In this document: piece after piece, positions 50,017 to 62,780 of the stretch | Position numbering within the stretch: the stretch's first letter is position 1 | Layout of the letters: the number at the start of each line of letters is the position of its first letter | DNA from: Lepisosteus oculatus | Taxonomy: Eukaryota; Chordata; Actinopteri; Semionotiformes; Lepisosteidae | DNA: 64,000 bases | Reading direction: 5' to 3' | NCBI RefSeq assembly: GCF_040954835.1 | Contig: NC_090697.1 | Span: 14,686,001-14,750,000 of the forward strand | The notes under the pieces: generated by a model | Seen by the model: only the letters and a program-made list of their open reading frames with translations | What the model was told of the DNA's origin: nothing | Databases searched by the model: none | Translations under genes and position numbers: made by a program

Positions 50017-50542
50017 TCTATCTGCTCATTAATCATTTATTTAAGACAACGCCGGCCACCTGAAATTAATGTAAGTCGAAATAATTTTTCACTTACTAAA
50101 TGCCAGCATACCATTTTATCTTAGAACAGGACATAATATAGAGCAGACTGTCTAACGCGCAAATTATTATCTGACACTTCTATATGGACATTTATCTTAA
50201 ATAAATGCAAATATAAACAGTAATTTATTCTGTAAATATAAAAAGTAATTAATTTTTAATAGTTACATTGTTTTTACAATAACCGTTCCAAGATCAAATT
50301 CGTATGATTCACTTTTTTTAGAATACTGACTTTAAAAGAAACTACCGCAAATGCAACCATATATATGACTAAGTTATATTTGGGAAATGATCCAACAGAA
50401 ATAGTGGCGAAATATGACGAAAATTGTTTCAAGAAATATATGCACATAAATGCAGAAGGAAATATTCCAAGTTATGAATACATAATGGCATACATTGAGT
50501 TGCTATGTTTTAATTTCAAAAGGAATTACCTTTAAATCCTAC

Positions 50543-50640
50543 CTGTTCAGCTGTGCATATAAATTACAGCAGTTGGGCTATTCTTTTAAAGGAAAGCTTC
50601 TCCAGGTTGTGCAACCTCTGTATAAATATGTAGAACAAAG
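50543..50640 (-). promoter_or_regulatory. ALLC: Candidate ALLC core promoter and non-coding first exon
   Basis: On the minus strand a TATTTATAC box near 50621-50630 is followed by about 80 bp that end GAACAG|GTAGGA, a fair donor. It would splice to the acceptor at 50059. This rests only on motif spacing. Confidence 0.33.
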
Positions 50641-51699
50641 TTCGAAGTGAACTGTCAATGGGAGGGATTATCATTGGAGTGGGGAAAATAACTTGAGCTT
50701 GTAATTAACAGCCTGGTAGCCGAGTTATGATATTATCAAGTGCATTCCCTTTCATTGACCCATGGTCCTTTTAGATACAGTACATTTATACCTTCATTGC
50801 AGTACCTTTAGAATCTGGTTAAATTTGGTTCATGCTTCTAGTTACGGCAATGATGAAGATGATGTGACAAAAGTTACTTAGGAGTCCAAATACAGTTATT
50901 AATGATTGTTTTGGCAAGAAATATATTGTGCCTTCATAACCCAGATCCATACAGTTTAAGAAGATAAATTAGAAACATGTATCCCAGGCCACACTGAGTG
51001 GAAAATCCAGAAAACCTCACTGCAGTGACATCGAATCGCATAAAGGTTTTTCAGAAGCAAATCTCTAGGCATCCAATATTATGTGTCCCTCTCTGTTTTA
51101 TATTTTAATGTTAGTGCTAACGATTATTTGGACTTCTGTACATCCACATTTTGCAAACATTGAACAATATTCACCGCCCTTCATTCAGCTACCTATTATG
51201 AATAACTTTTTGTCTTTTTTCTGACTTTAGGCTAAAAGAGAGGTTATTTCACTCTGTATAACTGGAAAAGTAGCATAGTGAACCATATTGGTAATCCTTG
51301 ACAAACAATGTCACCTGTACTCAAATTATTTATTTGTTGTAACACCTGAGAGTGTATCAAGTTTAGGAATACATTTAGAAAAAATGAATCAGAACATAAG
51401 CTGAAAATTTAAATAGTCTACAAGATTTTGAAATACAATTACAATTCTGATACATTTGACTCTCAACATAGATTTAAGATTTTGGGGAAAAGCAAGGCAT
51501 GCTTACATAGGAATACATAGTTGTTGTTTTTTTTGCTTTACTCAACAATTTATTATCCTACACAGTATGCAATTTTGTCCAATCCAAGTACAGCAATTCA
51601 TCCTTTTTTTCCCACCACTTGATCTCTCATGCTCGGTACACATTCCAAGTGTACAGGCTTCTCCTGCTGTAAATAATACACTTTGACTAGACAAAATGG

Positions 51700-53032
51700 G
51701 TCAATGCAAATAAGTCAGTCACTAACATGATTTTATTTTTTCATAAAAAGTAGAAAAGCAAACCCTGGACTTGAAGACATAATGTAAAACCCATTAACAC
51801 TTCGTTTTTTTTATTTCTGGTCTTACACAACATTTTCTCGTACAATTTATCAAGCACAAATGATAAAGGTGGCAATTATGCAAAAATAATGTGCGCTACA
51901 GTCTGCAAATACGTTTCCACAACGTGTTTTCATAACATCGATTATATTCACTTGGAATAACAACACATAAGAATGAAGGGTACTGAAAGGATTCTGGAGT
52001 GTTTTAGTCAAAATTTGGTTGAACCCGCTTGACTGGTTCAGCCAAGGACGAGGCCAGAGGATGGGGAGGCTGGGATTGCCATGCAGAGTACGAGTGACCA
52101 AGGTGTGGAGATGGGCTGTGGGAGGGATTCAAAAAGACGAGTGCAATGGAGAGAAGGAGAATGTACTGTTAAGTATTTAAAATGTTTTAGGTGAGGAAAT
52201 GATAGTGGCAAATTACCCACAGCTGAATTTGACTGAACTCACCTGTTGTCATTCCTCCCTAACGTTCATCATAAACTCCACGCAGTTTTCAGAAAACTCT
52301 GAAAGTGTTCAGGTAACATTCCCCAAAACTAAGATGGAGCTTTTAAGAAAGCTATGTTGAAACCATTTTTGATATTTCCATACTAAAAATCATTGGAATT
52401 TGTATGTTCATATAAATATGCTAGGGGGAGCAACAGTTAAATGGTTATTTTAAAAGATATCATTGCTAAAGCAGATTAAATTCTGATGTTCCTATACCTA
52501 ACTGCCTCTCCTTACAAAAAGTAAAAAGTTTTCAGTGTTTTAATGTGCTGAAGAATACAGCTGTACTCCAATAAGTAAATAAGATGAATGTAAGAAGTGA
52601 TGCAATAAAATAGTAATATTTGTTCAGCTAGGAATTATAAATAGTGTTAATTTTCCTCTTCAGTTTTCAATTCAATCAAAAAGTGTCAAACACAGGTCTC
52701 AAATGATAGTTTCTTTTACTATCATTAAAAGAAACTATGTTATACATGTATAATACTTGTACTACCAATAACATGGCAGCTTGATTCTGATGAACCAGTA
52801 ATGAGGGTTTATCAGATATACAGTATTGTTCACAAGTTCACTTAAGGCACATCAGAAACATATGGCTTTCCAATCAAAATGCCTTGTGTCACTTTATGTC
52901 ATGTCCATACAATACACTGGTACACATGTCCTTTTACCAAACTGAGGAAGAACTGTACTGTAGCAAGTCTTTGAAATTTGAACATTTGAATGACAGAAAC
53001 CGACGCAGATACTGCTACTCAATTTAGTTAGA
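51700..53032 (-). other. COLEC11: Probable COLEC11 3' UTR and downstream sequence
   Basis: No coding exon seen. Minus-strand AATAAA hexamers lie at 51810-51815 and 51732-51737, so a 3' UTR of about 1.2 kb is possible. A 12-bp stem hairpin is at 52706-52738. Confidence 0.35.
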
Positions 53033-53424
53033 TTATGCACTGTCCTTGTCAAACTCGCAAACAAAATACATGGTGATGTGGCAGGCCACGTCATTCCAGC
53101 CTCCTGTGGCCACCATTTCTGCACAGTCTTCTTCATCATATGCGTTGTTGGGCTCCCCGCCACGCCACTTGTTAAAAGTGGTCATAGGCGATCTGTCCAC
53201 ATAGGCAAAGTGGCCCTCCCTGTCCAGGTCATTGATCCCAATGAAGACTCTGCTGAGACCTGCCTGGCTGATGTAAGAGGCAATGACCCCATTGGAGGCC
53301 TCATCCTTAGGCATGCTTAGATGTCCTCCCCTCCCCTGGCAGTAAGCCTCAGCCTCTGTGTAGCGCTTCTCCTCCTTCACCAACATGTAGATTTTATTTT
53401 CCGTCTCTTTCACACCAGTGACAG
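53033..53424 (-). CDS. COLEC11: COLEC11 coding exon 6: C-type lectin domain and stop
   Basis: 392 bp after CCCCCGCAG|. Residues 142-271 with [55 protein letters not shown] and YFVCEFDK, then TAA at 53033. All four lectin cysteines and the calcium ligands are intact. Confidence 0.97.
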
Positions 53425-56400
53425 CTGCGGGGGAGGGCAGTGCTGGAAAGTGAGCACTTATATTTCTATAATCAAACTTTAATACTCTATTTTCGTGTTT
53501 CACATCAGAAAATATCATTTAAAAGCACTTTGTTTGAGAGGCAATGGCAGAAACAGTAGACACAGTAGCAATGCTAACCCCAACACTCCAGCTTTTACTG
53601 TTTTTGTGAAACCTGGCAGGAAGATCTGACTGGAGGCTTTCTGTTTTCTTTCTCTCATCTCATAGATTGAGATAGTTCACAGTTTAATAATTTACAACAC
53701 TGTAAATGAGGGCATCTACGGTATGTGAGAAACAGGCTGGATTTCCAATAATGAAAAAAAACTATTCTTTCTGCATCTTAAGAAAACTAGGACTAAACAA
53801 GAAATGCTAGAAGCTGTCTGTCTCAATAGCCTTTTGGCATTGATCGGGTACAGTAGTTCTGATTATTTCAAAATGTCTTTTTGCTTTTACAAATTCTACC
53901 TCAGCCTACCACGTGCTATATTAAGTTCATTTCATGGTGGGGATCAGCATCTTAATTTATGTTAAACTGTTTAGATCCTGAGTTTAATACCAAGTAACAT
54001 TAATCATAATGTGTAAATCCATTCTTAATGTTTTTAAGAGCTTTTTTAGTTCATCTGCATTTTGTATCGGTGTCTGCCATTTCAGAATCTCATTAATGCA
54101 GCTATTTAACAGTTAATTCTTCCTTGTATTATTATTTTTTGGTTTATAGATAGCTGCTGTCAAACTTGGAGACTTACCATTTTTTATGAATTTTAGTTCG
54201 TTTGTTAAGTGGGATACAAGGATATCCATTTCACCAATCATTTTCCTTAATGGGGCACACTCACAGGGCAAACCTGTCAGTCAATTAAAAAGAAAATAAC
54301 ATTCAAGGCCACATGGGTAACAACACGTTGACATGGCACTGATGTCTGTGAAATGAAATATTAATTTATCTGTCCCAAGTGAAGCCCTTATACATCCAAA
54401 ACTCTGGTCATCTGGCAAATCTCAGTGGGAGCCTCAGCTGGTAAATAGCTCAAACTACACATTCCCTGGACTGCTGTTTTATGGTGCAGAGAAATGAGAC
54501 TCACTTCCAGAATACCAAAAAGATGTGTATGACTCTTTCAGGACAGAAGTATTCAACATTTTTACTAGAATGCAGTTTCAGATTCCAGATTGTTAACATT
54601 ATTAATGGTTAATGCAATTAAATGAATATTTATAAGACATACCTGGTTCCCCGTTAGGCCCCTGTGGTCCACCATCTCCCATATCTCCCTTTTCACCTGG
54701 TGAAAATACATTGCATTTTATGTTACTTTTATGTCTATTTTTATTCACTGCGTTACACTTAAATCTTTGGCATCTTCCTTAGAAACACTGACGTGTAATT
54801 TGGACAGAGCTTGTTCCTGTAATATATTGTTCTTGATTATTTACATCATAAATAACCCAAAGTTAAAGAAGCTCAGTGTTTACCTTTAATTTAAATGATA
54901 ATGATTATATTTTCTGGTTAGAACAGTTTGGCGGTCTGAAACATCATTATTTTCATTGATTTGACTATTTCATAAAACGATTTACCTTTTGAGCCAATGG
55001 GACCTATTTTCCCATGGCGGCCCATTAAACCTTTTTGTCCCTTGACTCCCGGATTCCCTGTCGAAAAAATAATTCTGCAGGTTATTGGGGGAAAATATGA
55101 GCACAGTATTTTTGTTTTCTGTATATAAACTACACTGAAAAGCAAAGGAAATGTATAATTTATAACTGCAACAAATTTATAAAGCTAACAACATGAGAAA
55201 ATCTTTCTTTGTAATAAGTGTAGAGTCATTATGTTGAACGGACATAATGTTTTTTAAATTCACTACAATTAACATTCATAGACAATGGGGTTGATCAACA
55301 GGGTGACTACCACGAAAGTCACAGGCTTGTTGTGTGTGGCTACTGTTAGAATCACAATAAACTGTACATCTTGTAACCCCAGCTGGCTCTCTTGAAGGAT
55401 TTCGGCTCATTCTCCTCAGACAGCTTGAATAACCATGTGCTGGCTCACTGGTCTCTGAGCCACATACGCCACACATTGCCCCAGATCATCACATAAACTT
55501 TCAGTGGAGTATTCTCTGGCAAGAAGGGCGTGCATGCCATAACTATCACAATCTTATCTCACAAAAAAAGCACAAGGGCATGCATTGTCCTGTTTAAATT
55601 TTGTCACACCAGGATGTCCCCACAGGATGGGCTGCAAGTGAGGTCAGAGAAATTTATCAGTGTAATATGCTGCAGCCAGGTTGCCATCAATCACTACCAG
55701 TGGAAGTCTGTAGTGATTAACTATTCCTGCCCAGAATATTACACTTGTACCATGGACTTTGATGAAGTGTTGTGACCTGTCGTATCCCAGATCATGGTCT
55801 GTCAGTGACCCAGTGTGTTTGACTGGTTAGAAATTGGTGTTCAGTGAACTCCCCAATCAGCAGGAAACAGGGTTTTTATTTAAAAAAATATGCTAAAGAA
55901 TGGTTCTCTTAATAAATAAGGCATATTAGCTCCTTTCCATGTTTGATTTCCACCAGGTTTGACATTCTCACCAGTGAGGTAGTAATGTATTTATGCCTCA
56001 AAGTCACTCGAGAGTCCCATGGTCATGAATGATCAATTAGTCAAAATGACAACAAGAATGTTTGATAATTATGCATATATTATATTTTTCTAAAAAAATG
56101 AATAAATGGACTGATTTTGCTTTTCATGATCAGTATATATTTTTTACATTCTGAAGAACTGGTTTCTCCAAACCCTAACAATGCAAACTACTAGTAATCC
56201 AATAACAATTGTCACCATGAGGAAAGCCATCTCATAAAAATGTAATTCAAATTTAAAATAGTATCTAAAATGAAATGCTTCTTGGTGTCCTGCAATCACC
56301 CATCTAGTACAGTGAATAGTTATTGAGAGAAAATGGTGCAAAAACTAAAATTATGTTTCAAGTAAAACAAATCTAAGGTCTGTCTAAGACTGACAATAAT

Positions 56401-58634
56401 TTATTCTTTATCAGTTATTGAGATTAATGAGAAATTCCTTCTCTACTGTATTTGAATTTATTTAATGCCTTGCCTCAGCATGTGTAGAATGTCTGTAGGA
56501 TGATCTGAAAACTGTTACATAAAGGGTAGAACACAGAACTTTTCCACTAGGTGTCAGTATGCAGTAAGGCATGATCATTCTAATTGAGTATTCGGGAAGG
56601 ATACAGCTGCAACAGTGTTAAATTTATTGACTTATATGGTTCAGCGCTAAAAGTTTTAATGCAATCTCAAGGTTTCCATTATACCATTAAATGGTGATGC
56701 TGGAATGCATTTGATTACCTCATCTTAAATTGAGCAATATATCCATCCACAAACATTTCTACTAAGTGTTTATAGTACTTGGGGGCAGAAGCTCTCTGAA
56801 CCTAAATATGAACTATGCCACCTGAAAACCAGTAAAAGGGTAAATAATCGAAAATCTATTTATATTTCCTTTTGTCAGGAGGATCGGATAACATTATAAA
56901 ATATCAAGAGCAATCTTAAATCACTTCAGGTTCTCAACAAATTGTTCAAGGAAAATGCATTTGGAAATTGCAGTGATTAATATATCTGTGAAATACTTAA
57001 GAGACACAATAACACTTATTAGTAAGAACATAAAAACAGGTACAGAGCAGAGGAAGTTGCTGTGGAGGAGAGGGAAGAATTTAGAGGCAGAGAGAGTAAC
57101 AGGGTTTGTCCAACTACACCATCTCATTTGTGTTTCTTTGATTGGGGGCTTAAAAATAAAAAATAGTTTAAATATTTTAGATCCTGTCTAAATATTGGGA
57201 GGCCATTTGAGAGTTCAATATTTGTATCCCAATGTCCTTCTTTTGCCAATGTTGTAAACATCAGCCTAAAACTCAATTCATCACTGATAGTTTCTCAATG
57301 GGTCTCTGGGCCCTGCTCTGCTTTGTGACCCAGTTCAATGGAGTATACACTCAGCAGTTCTGGTAATCCTAACAAGCTTCTTTGATGTGCTGGAGGTCAA
57401 ACTTCACACAATTACAGACCAGTCTCAGGTGTTATGTTATTAAAAACACCAATTTCAATGTCACCTTCCTCCATCAGAAATCTGAACCATGCTCAGCTGT
57501 GCTCTTTCAGTGCACAGCATCACTATGTCACTGGTGTATGGTGTAGTAAACACTGATTTTCACCATTGTTACTCTACTACATTGGGCTCAGAGCTCTTAG
57601 ATATGAATGGTTGAAAACATAATTCTAAAGTCAAATAAATCAGGAATCTAGTCTTGGACTAAATAAAACAAAGGAAAGAAAAACGTATGCTTCCGCCAGG
57701 TAAGATGAAAGGTTAGTCTTTTAAATTATAAAACAAATTGTAGTACCAGCCTCTCCTGGGGGTCCTGCTCTTCCTGGCCTTCCAGGTGCTCCTTTCTCCC
57801 CCCTGTCACCCACATCTCCTGTCACAGGTATAAACAACGGCTGTGAAAGGAATGTGGTTCACATTCTTCCAACACAAACACACAAACAGTTCACAGATCT
57901 CTCCGACTTCTAGTCCGTTTCCAATGTTGAGGGAAAGTAGGTACTAGAGCTGTGCTCTGGTGCAGTATTTCAAAATCCATTTAAGTGCATTAACGTAACT
58001 GTAAGTAGCAAAATAGTCTAATATGCTCATTGAAGCACAGTTAAAAACAAATCTTTGTGATCGGTTACTCTGCCACTACTGTTCACTCAGTTACACATAC
58101 CAACATTTTTTTTCCATTAGCAGCTGTCAGTGTAATTCAACGACTTATCAAAAGACAAAACGATGATGACATCACTCTGCTTCAAGTAATTAAGTCCATA
58201 CTCTAATTAGCCTTCTAGTCAAGTTTCTGAATGTGTTTAATGCACATTATTAATACACTCTTGCTGTTGGGTAATTAATTTGTTTTTTCAGGAAGACACA
58301 GGATAAAGGCAAGTTGATATCTTACAATAAATGTGATTATAAATAAATCTTCATCTTTTTCATGAAATACATTTTTAGAAGAACATATACTAAACAATGA
58401 TGCAGGCCAAATGTCTATCAATGCCTTGTGGTAAACACTTATGCCCCACTCTGGGATAACAGTGCTTATGCTCCTTGTCAATGCTGGATATATTTAATCA
58501 ATACCTTTCAGCCCTGGAATGAGGATCTGTAAAGAGCAGGGTTCTTCAGCGATGTGTTGAGAATGAGCAGACCTCAGTAAAGACAGCCACAGCAGGCTAA
58601 TGAGGCCATCCAGTAAAAACAGATCTCCTCTCAT
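53033..58634 (-). CDS. COLEC11: COLEC11, collectin-11 / CL-K1 (6 coding exons, complete)
   Basis: Secreted soluble C-type lectin that binds microbial sugars and activates the lectin complement pathway with MASPs (established). Coding exons: 58634-58505, 57818-57747, 55057-54986, 54696-54643, 54273-54178, 53424-53033. They sum to 816 bp, 271 aa, which I recall as the human length. Order: signal peptide (residues 1 to about 25), a cysteine-bearing N-terminal segment [15 protein letters not shown], an interrupted-free Gly-X-Y collagen region over exons 2-4, a coiled-coil neck (exon 5, [20 protein letters not shown]), and the C-type lectin domain. Cysteines 170, 242, 256 and 264, EPN 232-234 and WND 251-253 are all present; EPN predicts mannose/fucose-type calcium-dependent binding. 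All junctions keep frame. RPS7 lies upstream and ALLC downstream, both on the same strand. Confidence 0.97.
54178..54273 (-). CDS. COLEC11: COLEC11 coding exon 5: neck coiled coil
   Basis: 96 bp, [18 protein letters not shown] then [14 protein letters not shown]. It carries the CEC cysteines and the heptads of the trimerising neck. Bounded by GACTGACAG| and AAATG|GTAAGT. Confidence 0.95.
54643..54696 (-). CDS. COLEC11: COLEC11 coding exon 4: collagen repeats
   Basis: 54 bp, [18 protein letters not shown]. Bounded by TTTCACCAG| and GAACCAG|GTATGT. Confidence 0.95.
54986..55057 (-). CDS. COLEC11: COLEC11 coding exon 3: collagen repeats
   Basis: 72 bp, [18 protein letters not shown] then [20 protein letters not shown] is characteristic of collectin-11. 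Bounded by TTCGACAG| and CAAAAG|GTAAAT. Confidence 0.95.
55270..55865. other. Unclassified, less AT-rich block in COLEC11 intron 2
   Basis: Roughly 600 bp with even base composition, different from its surroundings, probably an old dispersed repeat. No recognisable domain, tail or target duplication. Confidence 0.35.
57747..57818 (-). CDS. COLEC11: COLEC11 coding exon 2: collagen repeats
   Basis: 72 bp, eight Gly-X-Y triplets ([18 protein letters not shown]...). It starts and ends one base into a glycine codon, as collagen exons usually do. Bounded by TGTGACAG| and GAGGCTG|GTACTA. Confidence 0.94.
58505..58634 (-). CDS. COLEC11: COLEC11 coding exon 1: signal peptide and N-terminal segment
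   Basis: ATG 58634 opens [10 protein letters not shown] followed by a hydrophobic [10 protein letters not shown] core, then Cys33 and ILIPGLK. Ends CTGAAAG|GTATTG. A possible acceptor TTCAACCCAG|GAGTCAG lies about 30 bp upstream of the ATG, so the 5' UTR is probably split. Confidence 0.93.
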
Positions 58635-61094
58635 AACGAAGGCTTAGAGGCCACTGACTCCTGGGTTGAAGAACCAACACATTCAGGTATCGTCATAAGT
58701 CATGAACTGCTGCTTTAACTCTTCATGTAATCACAGAAAAATCGGGCATCCATTTAAAATCTTATCAGGCAACTTCATGTACGCTTGTGCAATGGAGTGC
58801 AAGCCAACATGAAATGCTCACCACATAATAAAAAATTACTAGGGTAGCATCTCAAAACCCTGTTGTACACAATTTCTACTAGTCAGTATTTTACAATATT
58901 GAAGAACATTTTATATTCAAGATACTGTAACCTATTCAATCCCTACCATAAATCTTAAAATTTTGGACCAATTCACAATCACAAAATCAGTAGTCATTTT
59001 TATTTTTGGAGAATGAAGTAGACTGGACTTTACAGAATATACATACTCTGGGGTAACTTTTGATACCATTTTAGCTAGTTCCACTTCTGTTCCATGGAGG
59101 CAAGCAATGATATATTGTGTCTACTGGCTGCTTCCAGGGTGACCTCAAGGTGATGAATAACGTGCCGAACAGCTGTACAAGCCATGTCAAGATTAATGAT
59201 AGCAATAAATCCATGAGAAGCATAATTCAGCCAATGTCACTGTAAACAGGTAGGCTTGGAACACCACAACAATACTTCCAGCCACAAAGAGGCTCCTAAT
59301 CAATTATCACTTTTTACAGTGATAGAATCTTATTAAAATGCAAACATCTTTCTACAAGTTACATAGAGATGGTACGGTACACTTATTGCCGTGTTCATTT
59401 CATGTTCGACAGCCCTAGCATTGACTCAAAATAACAGTAGTACTAATAGGATAATCTTAATTATCCAGAAAGCATATGTAAAAAGACAGTCTAAGTTATC
59501 ATTTGTTTGCACAACCTTTTTATACGAAAATGTTCAAATAAATGTAAACAATTAAACACATTACATATCTGTTAATGTAAAAGCATTGACCACTGTCTCA
59601 GCATATTATGACTATTACAGTATGGCATTAGAAAACATGATCAATCAATATATTTATATGCATATTGTTGGACAGAAAGCATTAGTTAGCTTCAATTATA
59701 ACACTAGAAAGGGAGAAACGCTTTAATTCAATCATAATCATGTGATTTATCAAAGCCAACACGTTAAGGCTCTTAAACATTATTCGACTTTTACAAAGAA
59801 GTTTATTTTTGGTTCTCGACTGACAAGAAGATGGTCAAAAAAAATAAACACAACCAAACCACTTGGACTGTCATTTTACTTCATAGATTAACCAGTCAGC
59901 CTCTCTTAAAAAATAATAAAATAAAAATGGGCTTGTGATGAAACATTATTCAGCTAATGTTTTGTTGCCTAAGAATGGGTTTCTACATGAAATACATAAA
60001 GGAGACAAAGAAAGTAGGCAAACTGCTAATGAAAGCTACAAAAAATCCTGTGAATATCTGAACACTCTGGAATCATGCATTGGCACAAAGACATTTCCTT
60101 AATATTAATGTGTGGCAAGGCAGTCCAATCCATTATTTCATGAATGGTCACCTACCTTTAAAAATGCGTTAGATTCTCACAACAGCAACAAGTATCCTCT
60201 GCCTGCTGAGGCAATGCACAACTGAAACTCATAGCCCTGTTTACAGAAGCCTGACAGCTTTCAGTTTGCCAAGGGGATGAAGTCTTCCTTTTCAGCAACA
60301 CAGAAATCTAAGAGAACAGTTCTCAACATTATCAGTAAACATTTCCTCACTGAGAAATGTCAGCTGTCTTGGTCAGAGATAATTGCATGGGAAAGTTTGT
60401 TACATTAATCTTATAAGCAGACAATGTTTTTCTTTATTAGAAAGCACAACCTAAAAATATAGAACCATCCTTTTCTCTGACTTAATTTATGAATGAGGAA
60501 TAACTTTAAATCATTTCACTGTATATTTTTTTTTTACTTTTATCACACTTTCCTGGTTTTATTGGAGAAAATCTCTACTGGAAATGGAATTCCCTGATGA
60601 AACCATTTTTCCATCAGTTTTTGATTTAACACATTTTATGTAACTTGCATTCAGCTCTTAAAGCTGAGTGAAATTTCTATTTGACAATTACCTTGTGTTA
60701 AATAGTGGAATTTCAAGGCGGTCTTCATTCAGGTGCGTAAGCTGAAATGTACTTATTCAACAATAAAAAGCATGGTGGGAGTTGTCTAGTAACATTGTCA
60801 TTCCCACCTGTCAGTTCATAAATTGATCAATAATTCGATTACCTATTTAGCCTGAAATTAATTCTTAATTGGTGAGGACAACATGCCAAGCACTGTGTGC
60901 TGAAGTTGTTGGATTTCTTTTTTTTAAACAAACCACAGAATACAAAAAAATCAATAAGCAGATACCCGTAAGCGGTTACATGCAACACTTAGCACTGGTG
61001 ATTATGGGCACAGTTGAAACAATAAACAGCAATCACAATGCCTTAGATGTCTCCCATTCCAGTACTTAAAAAAGGCAGAGGGTTGCTTGAGGTG

Positions 61095-61170
61095 TGACTG
61101 GCAGTGTGTTGGAAACATAACCCACAGTTAGAATGTAATAAAGCATAATTCCAGTTTAGGTTTGGGCACC
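61095..61170 (-). repeat. Left arm of a 76-bp inverted repeat pair
   Basis: The reverse complement starts GGTGCCCAAACCTAAACTGG and ends CACACTGCCAGTCA. It matches 62579-62654 at 75 of 76 positions. The two 5' ends face each other across about 1.4 kb. Confidence 0.85.
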
Positions 61171-61360
61171 TTGTAGTGAGGAGACTACAAGATGGCAACG
61201 CTAATACACAAAGAGTCATTGGTGGATTAATATGAAAACCGAGAATTATACATAAAAAGTGAATGTACACTGTAGACATTGGGTATCTTCAGATCCCAAG
61301 CTTAGACCTGTTTCCAGGCAACACCAAACCATTTTAGTCATCCCCGAGTTTAATCGAACA

Positions 61361-61609
61361 AAAAAAATTGGAAATGGCACATTTTAGGGAGTAAAATGTT
61401 CTCTCACAAGAAGGGGTAGGCCCCTATAGAAAAAAATCACAATAATTGGCAAAAAGAATTGGTAGAGCATCTCTCTAGATCAAAAAAAATGGAAACTGGA
61501 AATTTTAGGGCATAAAACGTTCTCTCATTAGAAAAATATCTTAGGGTATACCCACCTAGATAAAATCACAATGATTGGCAAAAAGAATTGGTAGAGCATC
61601 TGTCTCTTT
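61361..61609. repeat. Diverged ~125-bp direct duplication
   Basis: Copies 61361-61480 and 61482-61609 share ATTTTAGGG..TAAAA.GTTCTCTC and ATTGGCAAAAAGAATTGGTAGAGCATCT, with a diverged middle. It lies between the 76-bp inverted repeats. Confidence 0.8.
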
Positions 61610-62578
61610 GACAATCCACCAATCACAAAATGCAGTTCTTTTTTCTGGGTTTCCCATTCTACAGAGAACTAGGGATCTGTATTAACACAACTTACCTCTT
61701 TCTTCTCCTTTATTTTCTACCGTCATTTAGAACTGTAATCTATTCCTCCTGAGTGGGAGATACGACTGTCGGGAGATAAGTTAGGATGCACATCTGCAGA
61801 GGTAAGTTTTTTAATCTTTATTTGACTTAAGTTATTACTTCGCACCTGTAAAACATAATATGAAGTGATTTCTAACATTTGATACTACTAGACTTGTCAT
61901 ACACTCCCGCTATGTGATGAGGTCTTCAGGGCACTTTCCCCATCCATTGTGATGTAGTGAGGGCATATACTTAGAAAGAACAGCCCAGCATGTGGGAACT
62001 CCAAAAGATACATATCCAGGCTGTCATTCAAACAGGTGGGAACCCAACCACACCAAAAGGCAATAACGCAGTTTTTAAAGTATTTCTGTAGGAACTTTTG
62101 GGGGACAATTGACAATTCATCAGTTATTAAAAGAACATTGCCTGTATTCTGTATTGCATGAGATTTCATTGAATGTATATATTTGAAGCACTGTTAAAAA
62201 CTAATTTTCTGTACCATTAACAGTTTAGATGGCCAACTCTCATTGTACCATCATGGGTAGAGAAAAAAAAATGACCTTGTCACTAGAAACATGTTTTGTT
62301 AAACAAGAATGTATTTCCTTGTGCACTTAGTCTACAACAGTAGAAATTAGGCTGATCATTGAAAAAAGTGATCATTGATACATTTGATTTACCCTTTAAA
62401 AACAATCTAGGTTCATCTTGTTTGCTCGAGATTTACACTGTCCGCGCCTGTAGCCTGGCCAAGGCTGAACAAAGCCAGACACCTCCACTCTGGCACCCAG
62501 GTTCTTTCCTTTTTAAGTCCAAGCATTGTATTAAATCAGAAAGCACTTATACTATCTCTAGGACTCTCAGGAACTGGA

Positions 62579-62654
62579 GGTGCCCAAACCTAAACTGGAA
62601 TTATGCTTTATTACATCCTAACTGTGGGTTATGTTTCCAACACACTGCCAGTCA
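62579..62654 (+). repeat. Right arm of a 76-bp inverted repeat pair
   Basis: Matches the reverse complement of 61095-61170 with a single difference (ACATCC against ACATTC). Homology stops abruptly on both sides. The repeat is not one I recognise. Confidence 0.85.
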
Positions 62655-62780
62655 GACCAGAAACTAGGAAAAATAAAGGCTACTTAGACCTTATGCATAA
62701 GAATATTTAACAGTACATTGTGCTGCCAGTTAACTGAATTCCACTTTTTCCCCACATGCTTTCAAAGTGAAAGAATATGT

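Larger units (their letters stand above)
58664..62780. other. Spacer or 5' intron of COLEC11
   Basis: No coding exon found. It holds the inverted 76-bp repeats and the 61.4-61.6 kb duplication. A COLEC11 non-coding first exon and promoter should lie somewhere here but cannot be placed. Confidence 0.5.

Noticed and set aside
53078-53320. 80-residue plus-strand frame over the lectin exon
   Set aside because: Shadow of the COLEC11 lectin exon on the opposite strand.
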